64,000 nt of DNA, from contig NZ_CP060695.1 of assembly GCF_014352875.1 (NCBI RefSeq), positions 1,581,501-1,645,500 on the forward strand, in the 5' to 3' direction. Position 1 is the stretch's first letter. Each line of letters begins with the position of its first letter. A model generated the notes under the pieces. It worked only from the letters and a program-made list of their open reading frames with translations, was not told the DNA's origin and did not search any database. A program made the translations under genes and the position numbers. This DNA comes from Polaribacter pectinis. Its GTDB lineage: Bacteria > Bacteroidota > Bacteroidia > Flavobacteriales > Flavobacteriaceae. This document shows, in pieces, positions 33,958 to 41,821 of the stretch.

Positions 33958-34404
33958 CTATTCAGCAATAACTTCAAAAGTAATATCTGCAACTACTGCT
34001 CTGTGTAATCTTACAGAAGCTTCGTATTTACCTAATCTTTTAACAGAACCACCAACAACTTTAATAAATTTCTTATCTAAGTCTGTTCCTGCTTTTGCTA
34101 ATGCTGCAGCTAAATCTATGTTGTTTACAGAACCAAATAATTTGTCTCCTGAACCAGTTTTAGATGCAATTTTAATTTCATATCCTTTAATTGTTTCTGC
34201 TATTGCATTAGCATCTTCAATTAATTTAGCTTCTTTATAAGCTCTTTGTTTTAAATTCTCTGCTAAAACTTTCTTTGCAGATGAAGTAGCTAAAACTGCT
34301 TGTCCTGTAGGGATTAAAAAATTTCTTCCATAACCGTTTTTAACGTCTACGATATCATCTTTAAATCCTAAATTTTCTACGTCTTGTCTTAATATCAATT
34401 CCAT
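33958..34404 (-). CDS. rplI: 50S ribosomal protein L9
   Basis: A 148-residue large-subunit protein. The N-terminal domain starts MELILRQDVENLGFKDDIVDVKNGYGRNFLIP, the diagnostic L9 signature, followed by the long connecting helix (about 40-75) and the C-terminal RNA-binding domain (GSVNNIDLAAALAKAG). It is the last gene of the rpsF-rpsR-rplI operon, 14 bp after rpsR. Confidence 0.98.
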   Translation of the reverse strand: MELILRQDVENLGFKDDIVDVKNGYGRNFLIPTGQAVLATSSAKKVLAENLKQRAYKEAKLIEDANAIAETIKGYEIKIASKTGSGDKLFGSVNNIDLAAALAKAGTDLDKKFIKVVGGSVKRLGKYEASVRLHRAVVADITFEVIAE

Positions 34405-34418
34405 TGTCTACCTCTTTA

Positions 34419-34715
34419 TTATTTTAGTAAATCTCCAACATAAGGCATTAACGCTAAATGACGACATCTTTTGATTGCCTGCGCTACTTTACGTTGATAT
34501 TTTAATGATGTTCCTGTTAAACGTCTTGGTAAAATTTTACCTTGTTCGTTTACTAAATACATTAAGAAATCTGCATCTTTATAATCGATATACTTGATAC
34601 CTTTCTTCTTAAATCTACAGTATTTTGCTTCTTTTTTAGTGTCTATATCTAAAGGCGTTAAATATCTAACGTCAGCAGATTTACCACCTTTTGCTTGTTG
34701 TTCTATTGTAGCCAT
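34419..34715 (-). CDS. rpsR: 30S ribosomal protein S18
   Basis: A 98-residue small-subunit protein that pairs with S6 on the platform. Key stretch [60 protein letters not shown] is diagnostic (quoted in part: [20 protein letters not shown]). It lies between rpsF (3-bp gap) and rplI. Confidence 0.98.
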   Translation of the reverse strand: MATIEQQAKGGKSADVRYLTPLDIDTKKEAKYCRFKKKGIKYIDYKDADFLMYLVNEQGKILPRRLTGTSLKYQRKVAQAIKRCRHLALMPYVGDLLK

Positions 34716-34718
34716 TTC

Positions 34719-35060
34719 TTATTTTTTTGTAGATTTAACACGTTCAGTTCTAACTTTAGCCCAAGCTGCAGCATGTTTGTCTAATTTAACAGTTAGGTAA
34801 CGCATAACGCTATCATCTCTTCTAAATTCTAACTCAAACGCAGAGATTTCTTCTCCAGCAACTTTGTACTCTAATAAGTGATAAAAACCACTTTTTTTCT
34901 TTTGAATTGGATAAGCTAATTTCTTTAAGCCCCAATCTTCTTTTGAGATCATTTCAGCTCCTTTGGAAACTAAATAATCTTCGAACTTTTGTACTGTCTC
35001 CTTTATCTGAGTATCAGATAAAACGGGATTCAAAATGAAAACAGTTTCGTAATGATTCAT
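34719..35060 (-). CDS. rpsF: 30S ribosomal protein S6
   Basis: A 113-residue small-subunit protein of ferredoxin-like fold: MNHYETVFILNPVLSD, GLKKLAYPIQKKKSGFYHLL, and FRRDDSVMRYLTVKLD. First gene of the operon with rpsR and rplI. In other bacteria an S6:S18-binding leader RNA controls this operon; I did not find a convincing copy of that structure in the 30 or so leader bases here. Confidence 0.98.
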   Translation of the reverse strand: MNHYETVFILNPVLSDTQIKETVQKFEDYLVSKGAEMISKEDWGLKKLAYPIQKKKSGFYHLLEYKVAGEEISAFELEFRRDDSVMRYLTVKLDKHAAAWAKVRTERVKSTKK

Positions 35061-35093
35061 AAATTAAATATTTATTGTTTATTTTTAAGGGTG

Positions 35094-35101
35094 CAAATAT
35101 A
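35094..35101 (-). promoter_or_regulatory. -7 box of the rpsF-rpsR-rplI operon
   Basis: On the minus strand TATATTTG is an exact TAnnTTTG, 33 bp before the rpsF ATG. Confidence 0.6.
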
Positions 35102-35185
35102 GTAACTTTTTTATATTTAGAAGCATCTTTTGTACATTAAAATTCATCTACTTTTAGATTAACAATAAATCACTAATATATTGAT

Positions 35186-36073
35186 ATGCAAATACCTGAA
35201 ATACCAAACTTGATTCATTATGCAATTCCATTTTTTGTTGTAACTGTTATTCTTGAGGTAATTTTAACAGTAAAAGTTAAATTAGAAGATTATGAATTTA
35301 AAGATGCTGGAACTTCCATTTTAATGGGTTTAGGGAATGTAGCTATAGGTTTATTTACAAAAGGTGTTATTTTAAGTATTTTCTATTTAATCTATAATTT
35401 CTATCATGTATTTGAAATTTCTTTTGTTTGGTGGTCTTGGTTACTGCTTTTATTTGCTGAAGATTTTTGCTATTATTGGTTTCATAGAATTAGTCATGAA
35501 AGTAGATTGTTTTGGGCAAGCCATGTAGTACATCATTCTTCTAAAAAGTACAATTTAAGTACTGCTTTAAGACAAACTTGGTCTGGCAGTTTTTATACAT
35601 TTATCTTTTGGTTTCCTCTAATTTTAATAGGGTTTCACCCAGTTATGGTTTTGGTACAAATGTCTATTAGTTTAATTTATCAATATTGGATTCATACAGA
35701 AATGATAGATAAAATGCCCAAATGGTTCGAATCAATTTTTAACACACCAAGTCATCATAGAGTACATCATGCTACAAACCCGCAATATTTAGACAGAAAT
35801 CATGCAGGAATTTTTATTATTTGGGATCGTCTTTTTGGCACTTTTGAACCAGAGAATGAAAAACCAGTCTATGGTTTAGTAGCAAATATAGAAACTTACA
35901 ATCCTATAAAAATTGCATTTATTGAATGGTTTGCTATGTTTAAAGATTTTTTAACTCCTAAAATTTCTTTAAAAAACAGATTTTTATACTTGATAAAACC
36001 TCCAGGTTGGAAACATGACAACACTGGAGTTTCATCAAAAGATTTAAGAAAAATATGGGAAAATAAAAATTAA
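35186..36073 (+). CDS. Sterol desaturase / fatty acid hydroxylase superfamily protein
   Basis: A 295-residue integral membrane di-iron oxygenase-type protein with about four hydrophobic helices. The eight-histidine metal motif is present as HRISH, HVVHHSSKKYN and HHRVHH. In bacteria this superfamily covers carotenoid hydroxylases, lipid hydroxylases and alkylglycerol monooxygenase-like enzymes; the substrate cannot be told here. It converges on ald, overlapping its 3' end by 4 bp. Confidence 0.88.
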   Translation: MQIPEIPNLIHYAIPFFVVTVILEVILTVKVKLEDYEFKDAGTSILMGLGNVAIGLFTKGVILSIFYLIYNFYHVFEISFVWWSWLLLLFAEDFCYYWFHRISHESRLFWASHVVHHSSKKYNLSTALRQTWSGSFYTFIFWFPLILIGFHPVMVLVQMSISLIYQYWIHTEMIDKMPKWFESIFNTPSHHRVHHATNPQYLDRNHAGIFIIWDRLFGTFEPENEKPVYGLVANIETYNPIKIAFIEWFAMFKDFLTPKISLKNRFLYLIKPPGWKHDNTGVSSKDLRKIWENKN

Positions 36074-37170
36074 GCTTCAAAAGCCTCTAATTGAAATGCT
36101 TCGCTAATTTCTTTATAAACTATTTTTCCTTTAATAATATTTAATCCTTTTGCCAGAGCTACATCTTTAGTACAAGCTTCTTCCCAACCTTTATTTGCAA
36201 TATTTAAAATATAAGGTAAAGTTACATTTGTTAATGCTATGGTAGAAGTATAAGGTACTGCGCCTGGCATATTTGCTACACAGTAGTGAACTACATCATC
36301 TATAATGTAAGTTGGGTCTTCGTGCGTTGTTGCTTTTGTGGTTTCAAAACATCCTCCTTGATCTACGGCTACATCAACTATTACAGTTCCTGGACGCATA
36401 TCCTTAAGCATATCTTTTCTAATTAATTTTGGCGCTTTTCCTCCTTTTACTAAAACTCCACCAATAATTAAATCGTGTGATTTTATTAATTGCCTTATAC
36501 TGTATTCACTAGAAAAAGCAGTAGTAACATGGTTTGGTAAAACATCATTTACATAACGTAAACGTTTCATATTAATATCCATAATAGTTACATGTGCTCC
36601 TAAACCTGCAGCCATTTTTGCTGCTTGTACGCCAACAACTCCTGCTCCTAAAACTAAAACTTTTCCGGGAGCAACTCCTGGAACTCCACCTAATAAAATT
36701 CCGCGTCCTTTAATTGGTTTCTCTAAATATTTAGCTCCTTGCTGAATTGCCATTCTTCCTGCAACTTCTGACATTGGTGTTAATAATGGTAAAGTACCAT
36801 CTGCATCTTCTACTGTTTCGTAAGCGATACAAACAGATTTACTTTCTATCATTGCTTTGGTTAAAGGTTCGCTTGAAGCAAAATGAAAATACGTAAATAC
36901 AATTTGATTTTCTCTAATAAGAGGATATTCTAAAGCAATTGGTTCTTTTACTTTTACAATCATATCACTTTGATTGTATACGTCTTCTATTGTTGGTAAA
37001 ATAGTTGCGCCTACTTCTTGATAATCTTTATCAAAAAAACCACTTCCTTCTCCTGCTGTTGATTGCACAAAAACAGTATGATTTTTTTTAGTCAATTCGA
37101 AAACACCTGCAGGTGTCATACCAACTCTACTTTCGTTATTCTTAATTTCTTTAGGAATTCCTACTTTCAT
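36070..37170 (-). CDS. ald: Alanine dehydrogenase
   Basis: NAD-dependent interconversion of L-alanine with pyruvate and ammonium. The 366 residues are the canonical size. Signature MKVGIPKEIKNNESRVG at the start, catalytic-site stretch TYFHFASSEPLT, NAD-binding VLGAGVVGVQAAKMAAGLGA, and DVAVDQGGCFETT. This is the typical Ald; the second, longer AlaDH-family protein at 7150 is divergent. Monocistronic, with an unremarkable 220-bp upstream region. Confidence 0.93.
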   Translation of the reverse strand: MKVGIPKEIKNNESRVGMTPAGVFELTKKNHTVFVQSTAGEGSGFFDKDYQEVGATILPTIEDVYNQSDMIVKVKEPIALEYPLIRENQIVFTYFHFASSEPLTKAMIESKSVCIAYETVEDADGTLPLLTPMSEVAGRMAIQQGAKYLEKPIKGRGILLGGVPGVAPGKVLVLGAGVVGVQAAKMAAGLGAHVTIMDINMKRLRYVNDVLPNHVTTAFSSEYSIRQLIKSHDLIIGGVLVKGGKAPKLIRKDMLKDMRPGTVIVDVAVDQGGCFETTKATTHEDPTYIIDDVVHYCVANMPGAVPYTSTIALTNVTLPYILNIANKGWEEACTKDVALAKGLNIIKGKIVYKEISEAFQLEAFEA

Positions 37171-37328
37171 TTTTGCTTAAATTTAGATATTTTAAGCAAG
37201 TAAATTTAAAGCCTTTTTTATTCTAAAAACCATCTAAAAATTGAAAATCTAATTTTTAGGATTCTTTATAAATTCTTCTTAAAAAAATGAACTATTGTTA
37301 TCAAAAAAAATAAAAAAATGTATAATTA

Positions 37329-37360
37329 ATAAAAGTCAGCCGTTAAAGACTGACTTTTAT
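37329..37360 (-). terminator. Terminator after the beta-barrel gene
   Basis: ATAAAAGTCAG pairs with CTGACTTTTAT around a ten-base loop; near-symmetrical A/T flanks allow function in either direction. It lies 29 bp beyond the stop at 37389. Confidence 0.8.
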
Positions 37361-37388
37361 TATAAATTAAGTTCTTTTATGATTAAAA

Positions 37389-38492
37389 TTAATCTAAATC
37401 TAGACGAATTCCCATAGAAATATTTCTAGTTTCTGTATTTTGAAACAAAGGATTCAAATCATATTTTACATAAAAACTTGTAGATCTATATCCTAAATAT
37501 GCACTAACTCCGTAATTTATAGTGTTCATATTAAAGTTGTCTTTTTGAACTTCTTTTACATCTACATTATTTGCGTCTTTGTATTCTAAATACTGCCTTG
37601 TTCCTAATTTAAAACCAACAAAACCACCAACTCCTAAACGTACAGATTCGTTTGTTCTATCTCTTTTAAATCCATCTTTGTAGGTTTTATTTTTAGATAA
37701 ATCCCACTCTAAATGCAGAGGAAAATTCATTTGTACATGACGTAATCTACTTTCTGACAATTGATTATTAAAAGTCTGAATCTCTGTTATATCTCCGTTT
37801 TTAACATGAATCCTATTGTCTTCTAGTCGTAAATTATTCCAAAGAAAAGAAACTCCGTATTTAAAATACAATTGAGAAGGTTCTTTGCTAAAACGAGTTT
37901 TCCATGTAAAACCTAATTCGTAAAAACGAGATCGCCAGAATTGATATTCAGAATTATCTAATGAACTTAAATCGTTATCATTTAAAACATTGTTAACTCC
38001 CATTGCAAATACAAATTGAGATGTTGTACTTCTACTCTTTTTATTTTTAGTTTTCCATCTTTCTTTTCTTTTTTGTTCTCTTTCATTTTCCTTTTCTTCA
38101 TCAACTTTAAAACGAAAAGTTTTATTACCAATTGTAAATGTGTTGGTATCATCATCAGTTTCAAATTCTTCTGAACTTGCTATTTTCCCGTTCGTTTTAT
38201 CTTGTACTAATAATTGCAACAAACGTTCTTGCTCTCCTACTAATATTTCTATTCTTCTTGCATGATATGCAGCAACTTCTTTTTTCAGAGTTGTTGCTGT
38301 GGTTTTTGAAATTTCTCCTTTAGCTAATCGTTTATCAATTTCTATAACTTTAACCTTTAATGAATCTTTTTGATTCTTGGTTATTCGCTCAATTCTTTTA
38401 GAAATTTTATTTACTTCTTTCTCAAATGTTTTTTCTTGAGATAGGACAATAGTTGTACTGAACAAAACTAATATTAGTAGTATTCTTTTCAT
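37389..38492 (-). CDS. Outer-membrane beta-barrel protein with coiled-coil N terminus
   Basis: A 367-residue exported protein. Signal peptide KRILLILVLFSTTIVLSQ; residues 20-110 are a charged helical stretch (KISKRIERITKNQKDSLKVK); a lysine/arginine-rich segment follows (NEREQKRKERWKTKNKKSR, about 137-155); residues 160-367 are alternating strands ending in MGIRLDLD, as expected of a PorT-like barrel. Specific function is unknown. It is the third gene of the sigma module (sigma factor, membrane protein, barrel), 142 bp downstream of the single-TM gene, separated by an inverted-repeat element. Confidence 0.7.
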   Translation of the reverse strand: MKRILLILVLFSTTIVLSQEKTFEKEVNKISKRIERITKNQKDSLKVKVIEIDKRLAKGEISKTTATTLKKEVAAYHARRIEILVGEQERLLQLLVQDKTNGKIASSEEFETDDDTNTFTIGNKTFRFKVDEEKENEREQKRKERWKTKNKKSRSTTSQFVFAMGVNNVLNDNDLSSLDNSEYQFWRSRFYELGFTWKTRFSKEPSQLYFKYGVSFLWNNLRLEDNRIHVKNGDITEIQTFNNQLSESRLRHVQMNFPLHLEWDLSKNKTYKDGFKRDRTNESVRLGVGGFVGFKLGTRQYLEYKDANNVDVKEVQKDNFNMNTINYGVSAYLGYRSTSFYVKYDLNPLFQNTETRNISMGIRLDLD

Positions 38493-38527
38493 TTTATATG
38501 TTTTTAAAATTTTGTTTAAATTGTTTT

Positions 38528-38624
38528 AATTATTGTCATTTCGACTTTACGGAGAAATCTCTATTAAAATTTTTTGTTGAGATTTTTAGACTCCATTACA
38601 TTCCACTTAAAATGACAAATAATT
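38528..38624. repeat. Imperfect inverted-repeat element (MITE-like)
   Basis: The ends AATTATTGTCATTTCGAC and AATGACAAATAATT are near reverse complements, and inner blocks GGAGAAATCTC and GAGATTTTTAGACTCC also pair. I recall very similar TGTCATTTCGAC elements scattered in flavobacterial genomes. It sits between the barrel gene and the single-TM gene of the sigma module. Confidence 0.6.
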
Positions 38625-38634
38625 ATTGAAGTTT

Positions 38635-39435
38635 TTAATCATTTCTACTGGCAATTGCTGTGGCAATATCTGATACTTTTCTTTTCAAAGATTTCAAAAA
38701 ATTATTCTGAAAATCATCATCATCTATTGTTCTTTCTACTTCTGCAAGAATAGTTTCGGGATTCACTTTTAAATTCGATTCTTTCAGCTGATTCTGAATC
38801 GTTTTTAAAACGTCATCTCTATTAATATTATACTTTGCATAATAGTTTTTTACTTCTTGTGGCGAATGTGTTACCGCGAATAACAAATCGTCACTATTTA
38901 TTTTAATTCTACTGTTTGGGTCTTTTTTTAAAGTATTTTTAAATTCTAATTCTTCTTTTGTTAAAATTACATTTGTATCCTTTTCTTCAACTTTAGCAAC
39001 AATAATTGTATTGTTTTTTTTGATGATTTCTTTAATACTATTTTCTCTTTTAGACTTTATATTATTAGGAATAATATTTTTTTTAACCTCTTGCTTCTCC
39101 TCTACTTTATTCGTTTTTACAATGGCTTCTTCAACAGGAATTTCATTTTTTAATTTATCTAATTTTTCATCAATTAAAACCTTATCAATTTGCTCTATTA
39201 CAACTTCATTTTTTGGAGTGATTTCTTCAGAATTATCAGAAAATAATTGAATTCCTATTGAAACCAATAACAAAATACTTGCTGCAGCTCCTATATAAAA
39301 AAACCAACCTTTCTTTTTTTGCTTTGGTTGCTCGTCTAATTGAACAGACAAACGCTCCCAAGCAGAAGCTGATGGCTCTATAGTTCTATTATCGAACTTA
39401 TTTTTTATGTTATTGTCTAACTTATTTGTTTTCAT
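38635..39435 (-). CDS. Single-TM protein, probable anti-sigma factor
   Basis: A 266-residue protein with a cytoplasmic N terminus (about 1-45: NIKNKFDNRTIEPSASAWERL), one transmembrane helix (about 44-65, WFFYIGAAASILLLVSIGIQLF), and a large lysine/glutamate-rich periplasmic region with a possible coiled coil. The short N-terminal motif SASAWERLSVQLDEQP is common in Bacteroidota proteins encoded next to ECF sigma factors. Its start overlaps the sigma gene's stop by 14 bp, so the two are translationally coupled; the parallel module at 51-52 kb has the same arrangement. Anti-sigma function is inferred. Confidence 0.68.
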   Translation of the reverse strand: MKTNKLDNNIKNKFDNRTIEPSASAWERLSVQLDEQPKQKKKGWFFYIGAAASILLLVSIGIQLFSDNSEEITPKNEVVIEQIDKVLIDEKLDKLKNEIPVEEAIVKTNKVEEKQEVKKNIIPNNIKSKRENSIKEIIKKNNTIIVAKVEEKDTNVILTKEELEFKNTLKKDPNSRIKINSDDLLFAVTHSPQEVKNYYAKYNINRDDVLKTIQNQLKESNLKVNPETILAEVERTIDDDDFQNNFLKSLKRKVSDIATAIASRND

Positions 39436-39979
39436 GAATTGTTTTATTCATTATCTTATAATTTTGTTGCAATAATTTACGTGCTTTAAATAATTGCGAT
39501 TTCGATGTACTTTCAGAAATGCCTAATTTGGCTGCAATTTCCTGATGTTTATAACCTTCTATGGCGTATAAATTAAATACCATTTTGTAACCTTCTGGCA
39601 ATTTATCTATCAGTTTTTGAATGTCTTCTACAGAAGTATTTTCTAAATTTTCTGTAGCTGCATCATTAAAAACATAATCTTCATCAGATAAATCGACTAT
39701 ATTCTTTTTACGGAGGTAAGAAATGCAAGTATTCACCATTATTCTGCGAATCCAACCTTCGAAACTACCTTCGTGTTTGAACTTGTGTAAGTTGGTAAAA
39801 ACCTTTAAGAAACCTTGTAACATTAAATCTTCTGCATGATGTAAATCTTTTACATATTGCCTGCAAACTCCCAACATTTTAGGCGAATGCTGCTCAAACA
39901 ATTGTTTTTGCGCTTCTCTGTTGTTGTCTGTCGCTTTTTTAATGAGCGACTTTTCGTTATGCAGTTTAATAATTTTCAA
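39422..39979 (-). CDS. ECF-type RNA polymerase sigma factor
   Basis: A 185-residue sigma-70-family factor. Region 2 is AQKQLFEQHSPKMLGVCRQYV through EDLMLQGFLKVFTNL and FEGWIRRIMVNTCISYLRK; region 4 is LPEGYKMVFNLYAIEGYKHQEIAAKLGISESTSKSQLFKARKLLQ (in part: IAAKLGISESTSKSQLFKAR). No region 3, typical of group 4. Controlled presumably by the membrane protein encoded next. The target regulon is unknown but may include the barrel gene downstream. Confidence 0.92.
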   Translation of the reverse strand: MKIIKLHNEKSLIKKATDNNREAQKQLFEQHSPKMLGVCRQYVKDLHHAEDLMLQGFLKVFTNLHKFKHEGSFEGWIRRIMVNTCISYLRKKNIVDLSDEDYVFNDAATENLENTSVEDIQKLIDKLPEGYKMVFNLYAIEGYKHQEIAAKLGISESTSKSQLFKARKLLQQNYKIMNKTIHENK

Positions 39980-40007
39980 GCCTCTTGGTTGCGTTTTTAT
40001 TGCCTTA

Positions 40008-40015
40008 CAAATATA
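40008..40015 (-). promoter_or_regulatory. -7 box upstream of the sigma module
   Basis: On the minus strand TATATTTG is an exact TAnnTTTG, 28 bp before the sigma-factor ATG at 39979. Confidence 0.55.
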
Positions 40016-40110
40016 TAGACTACCAAACTTTAAAAAAGGTTGCTTTGTGGAAAAAAGTTTTTTTTGGAGATGCTTTCAGCAAGACAAACTAAGTGAATAA
40101 AAAATAATCC

Positions 40111-40194
40111 ACAGAGTTAAACAAAGGAAACACAAAGTTTCACAAAGCTAAACACAAGAGTGTTTCTTCCCTTTGGGAAGATTAAGATGGGCTT
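40111..40194. repeat. Composite intergenic repeat, copy 1 (abuts mqo stop)
   Basis: Two blocks: a 33-bp block beginning ACAGAGTTAAACAAAGGAAA (40111-40143), and a 40-bp block beginning CAAGAGTGTTTCTTCCC (40155-40194) that ends exactly one base before the mqo stop codon. The 40-bp block differs from copy 2 at one base. It contains the small inverted repeat CTTCCC/GGGAAG around TTT. Confidence 0.8.
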
Positions 40195-41667
40195 TTATAA
40201 ATTCAAGATTTTTCTACTCTTCTCCAACTCTACCTCAAACAATTCTTTGTTAACTTCTGTTTTGTAAAAAGGAACAATTTCTTTTAACTTCTCTTTTCCT
40301 TTTTTAGAATTCATCAATTCTGGAAATGCTTTTTCAACAACATTTAACATTATTGAAGTTGCTGTGGAAGCACCAGGAGAAGCACCTAACAAACAAGTTA
40401 TACTTCCGTCTTTACTAGAAATCACTTCTGTTCCGAATTGTAATTTCCCTCCCTCAAATTCATCTTTTTTAATAATTTGAACTCTTTGTCCTGCCAACAT
40501 AACTTCCCAGTCTTCACTTTTTGCATTTTTTACGAACTTTCGTAGAGAATTCATTCTGTCTTCTTTATCCATCATTACTTGTTCTACCAAATATTTTGTG
40601 AGCGGTAAATTGTGCCAAAACGCACCTAACATAGAAGGGATATTGTCATATTTAATCGATTTAAACAAGTCTAAATTAGAACCTTCTTTTAAGAATTTCG
40701 GACTAAAACCTGCAAAAGGACCAAACATTAATTGTCTTTTTCCATCTATATAACGTGTGTCTAAATGTGGTGTAGACATTGGTGGATCTCCAATTCCTGC
40801 TTTCGAATACACTTTTGCATTGTGTTGTTTTATAATTTCTTCATTCGTGCAAACCAACCATTCTCCACTTACAGGAAAACCTCCATAACCTTCTTTTTCG
40901 TCAATTTCTACTTTCTGTAACAACAACAAACTTCCTCCTCCTGCTCCAATAAAAACATGTTCTGCTTCTAATTGATGTTTCTCTTTAGTTTTTAAATTGG
41001 TTACTTCAACAGTCCAGTCTAAATCTGTATCTGGATCAATATCTTCTACCTCCATATTACAATGAACTGGCGTATCGAATTCTGTTTTTAAAATATGGAA
41101 TAACTTTTCAGTTAAGACACCATAATTCATTTCTGTTCCACGATTAATTCTGGAAGCAGCCATAATTTCATCTTCTGTTCTATCGTTTGCAATTAGTGGA
41201 AACCATTCTTTCATTTTACTGATTTCTTTAGTAAACTCAATAGAATCGAACATAAAATGGTCTTTCATTTCATTGAATCTATCCTCTAAATAATCGGCAT
41301 TTTCTTTTCCTAAAACCCAACTATGATGCTTTACAGAAGCAATAAATTCATTCGGGTTTTCAATCAAACCTTTATCCGTTAAATAAGACCAAAATTGTTT
41401 TGAAACTTCATATTGTGTACAAATATCAACTGCTTTTTTAATAGAAACTTCGCCATCTTTTTCTGGGCAATAATTCAATTCACATAAAGCTGAATGACCT
41501 GTTCCTGCGTTATTCCAAGCAGCAGAACTTTCTTGAGCAACTTTATCTAATCTTTCTAAAATTAAAATATTGGTTTTTGGTTCTAATAATTTGGTAATTA
41601 ACGCCAAAGTTGCGCTCATAATTCCACCACCAACGCAGATTAAATCGTATTCTTTTTTGAATTTCAT
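40195..41667 (-). CDS. mqo: Malate:quinone oxidoreductase
   Basis: FAD-dependent, membrane-associated oxidation of malate to oxaloacetate with electrons passed to the quinone pool, replacing or supporting malate dehydrogenase in the TCA cycle. The 490 residues are the family length. FAD motif DLICVGGGIMSATLA; then SSAAWNNAGTGHSALCELNY, FIGAGGGSLLLLQ, GFPVSGEWLVC and SPGASTATSIML, all diagnostic. Stand-alone gene. Its stop codon directly touches repeat copy 1, as the priA stop does with copy 2. Confidence 0.95.
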   Translation of the reverse strand: MKFKKEYDLICVGGGIMSATLALITKLLEPKTNILILERLDKVAQESSAAWNNAGTGHSALCELNYCPEKDGEVSIKKAVDICTQYEVSKQFWSYLTDKGLIENPNEFIASVKHHSWVLGKENADYLEDRFNEMKDHFMFDSIEFTKEISKMKEWFPLIANDRTEDEIMAASRINRGTEMNYGVLTEKLFHILKTEFDTPVHCNMEVEDIDPDTDLDWTVEVTNLKTKEKHQLEAEHVFIGAGGGSLLLLQKVEIDEKEGYGGFPVSGEWLVCTNEEIIKQHNAKVYSKAGIGDPPMSTPHLDTRYIDGKRQLMFGPFAGFSPKFLKEGSNLDLFKSIKYDNIPSMLGAFWHNLPLTKYLVEQVMMDKEDRMNSLRKFVKNAKSEDWEVMLAGQRVQIIKKDEFEGGKLQFGTEVISSKDGSITCLLGASPGASTATSIMLNVVEKAFPELMNSKKGKEKLKEIVPFYKTEVNKELFEVELEKSRKILNL

Positions 41668-41710
41668 AAATGAATTTTAATTTGATAAATATATTATAAA
41701 AAATTATTCT

Positions 41711-41820
41711 ACAGAGTTTCACAGAGAAAATACAAAGTTTCACCGATAAAAATAAAATAGAGTTCGCAACTAAACTTACCCAAGAGTGTTTCTTCCCTTT
41801 AGGAAGATTAAGATGGGCTT
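41711..41820. repeat. Composite intergenic repeat, copy 2 (abuts priA stop)
   Basis: Same two blocks in the same order: ACAGAGTTTCACAGAGAAAA onwards (41711-41743) and the 40-bp block CAAGAGTGTTTCTTCCC onwards (41781-41820), with a longer 37-bp spacer. It ends one base before the priA stop codon at 41822. Confidence 0.8.
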
Positions 41821-41821
41821 C

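Noticed and set aside
35061..35093. S6:S18-binding leader RNA before rpsF
   Set aside because: The leader is only about 30 bases and I could not draw the conserved CCG-bulge hairpin in it.
35143..35150. TTCATCTA upstream of the sterol desaturase gene, matching the regulon box on the opposite strand
   Set aside because: A -7 element at the fixed 47-48 bp distance would fall inside the coding region (after 35186), and no second box lies 21 bp away.
38533..38545. TTGTCATTTCGAC contains the reverse complement of GTCGAAATG, like part of the regulon box
   Set aside because: It is the end of an inverted-repeat element and has no -7 box at the required distance.
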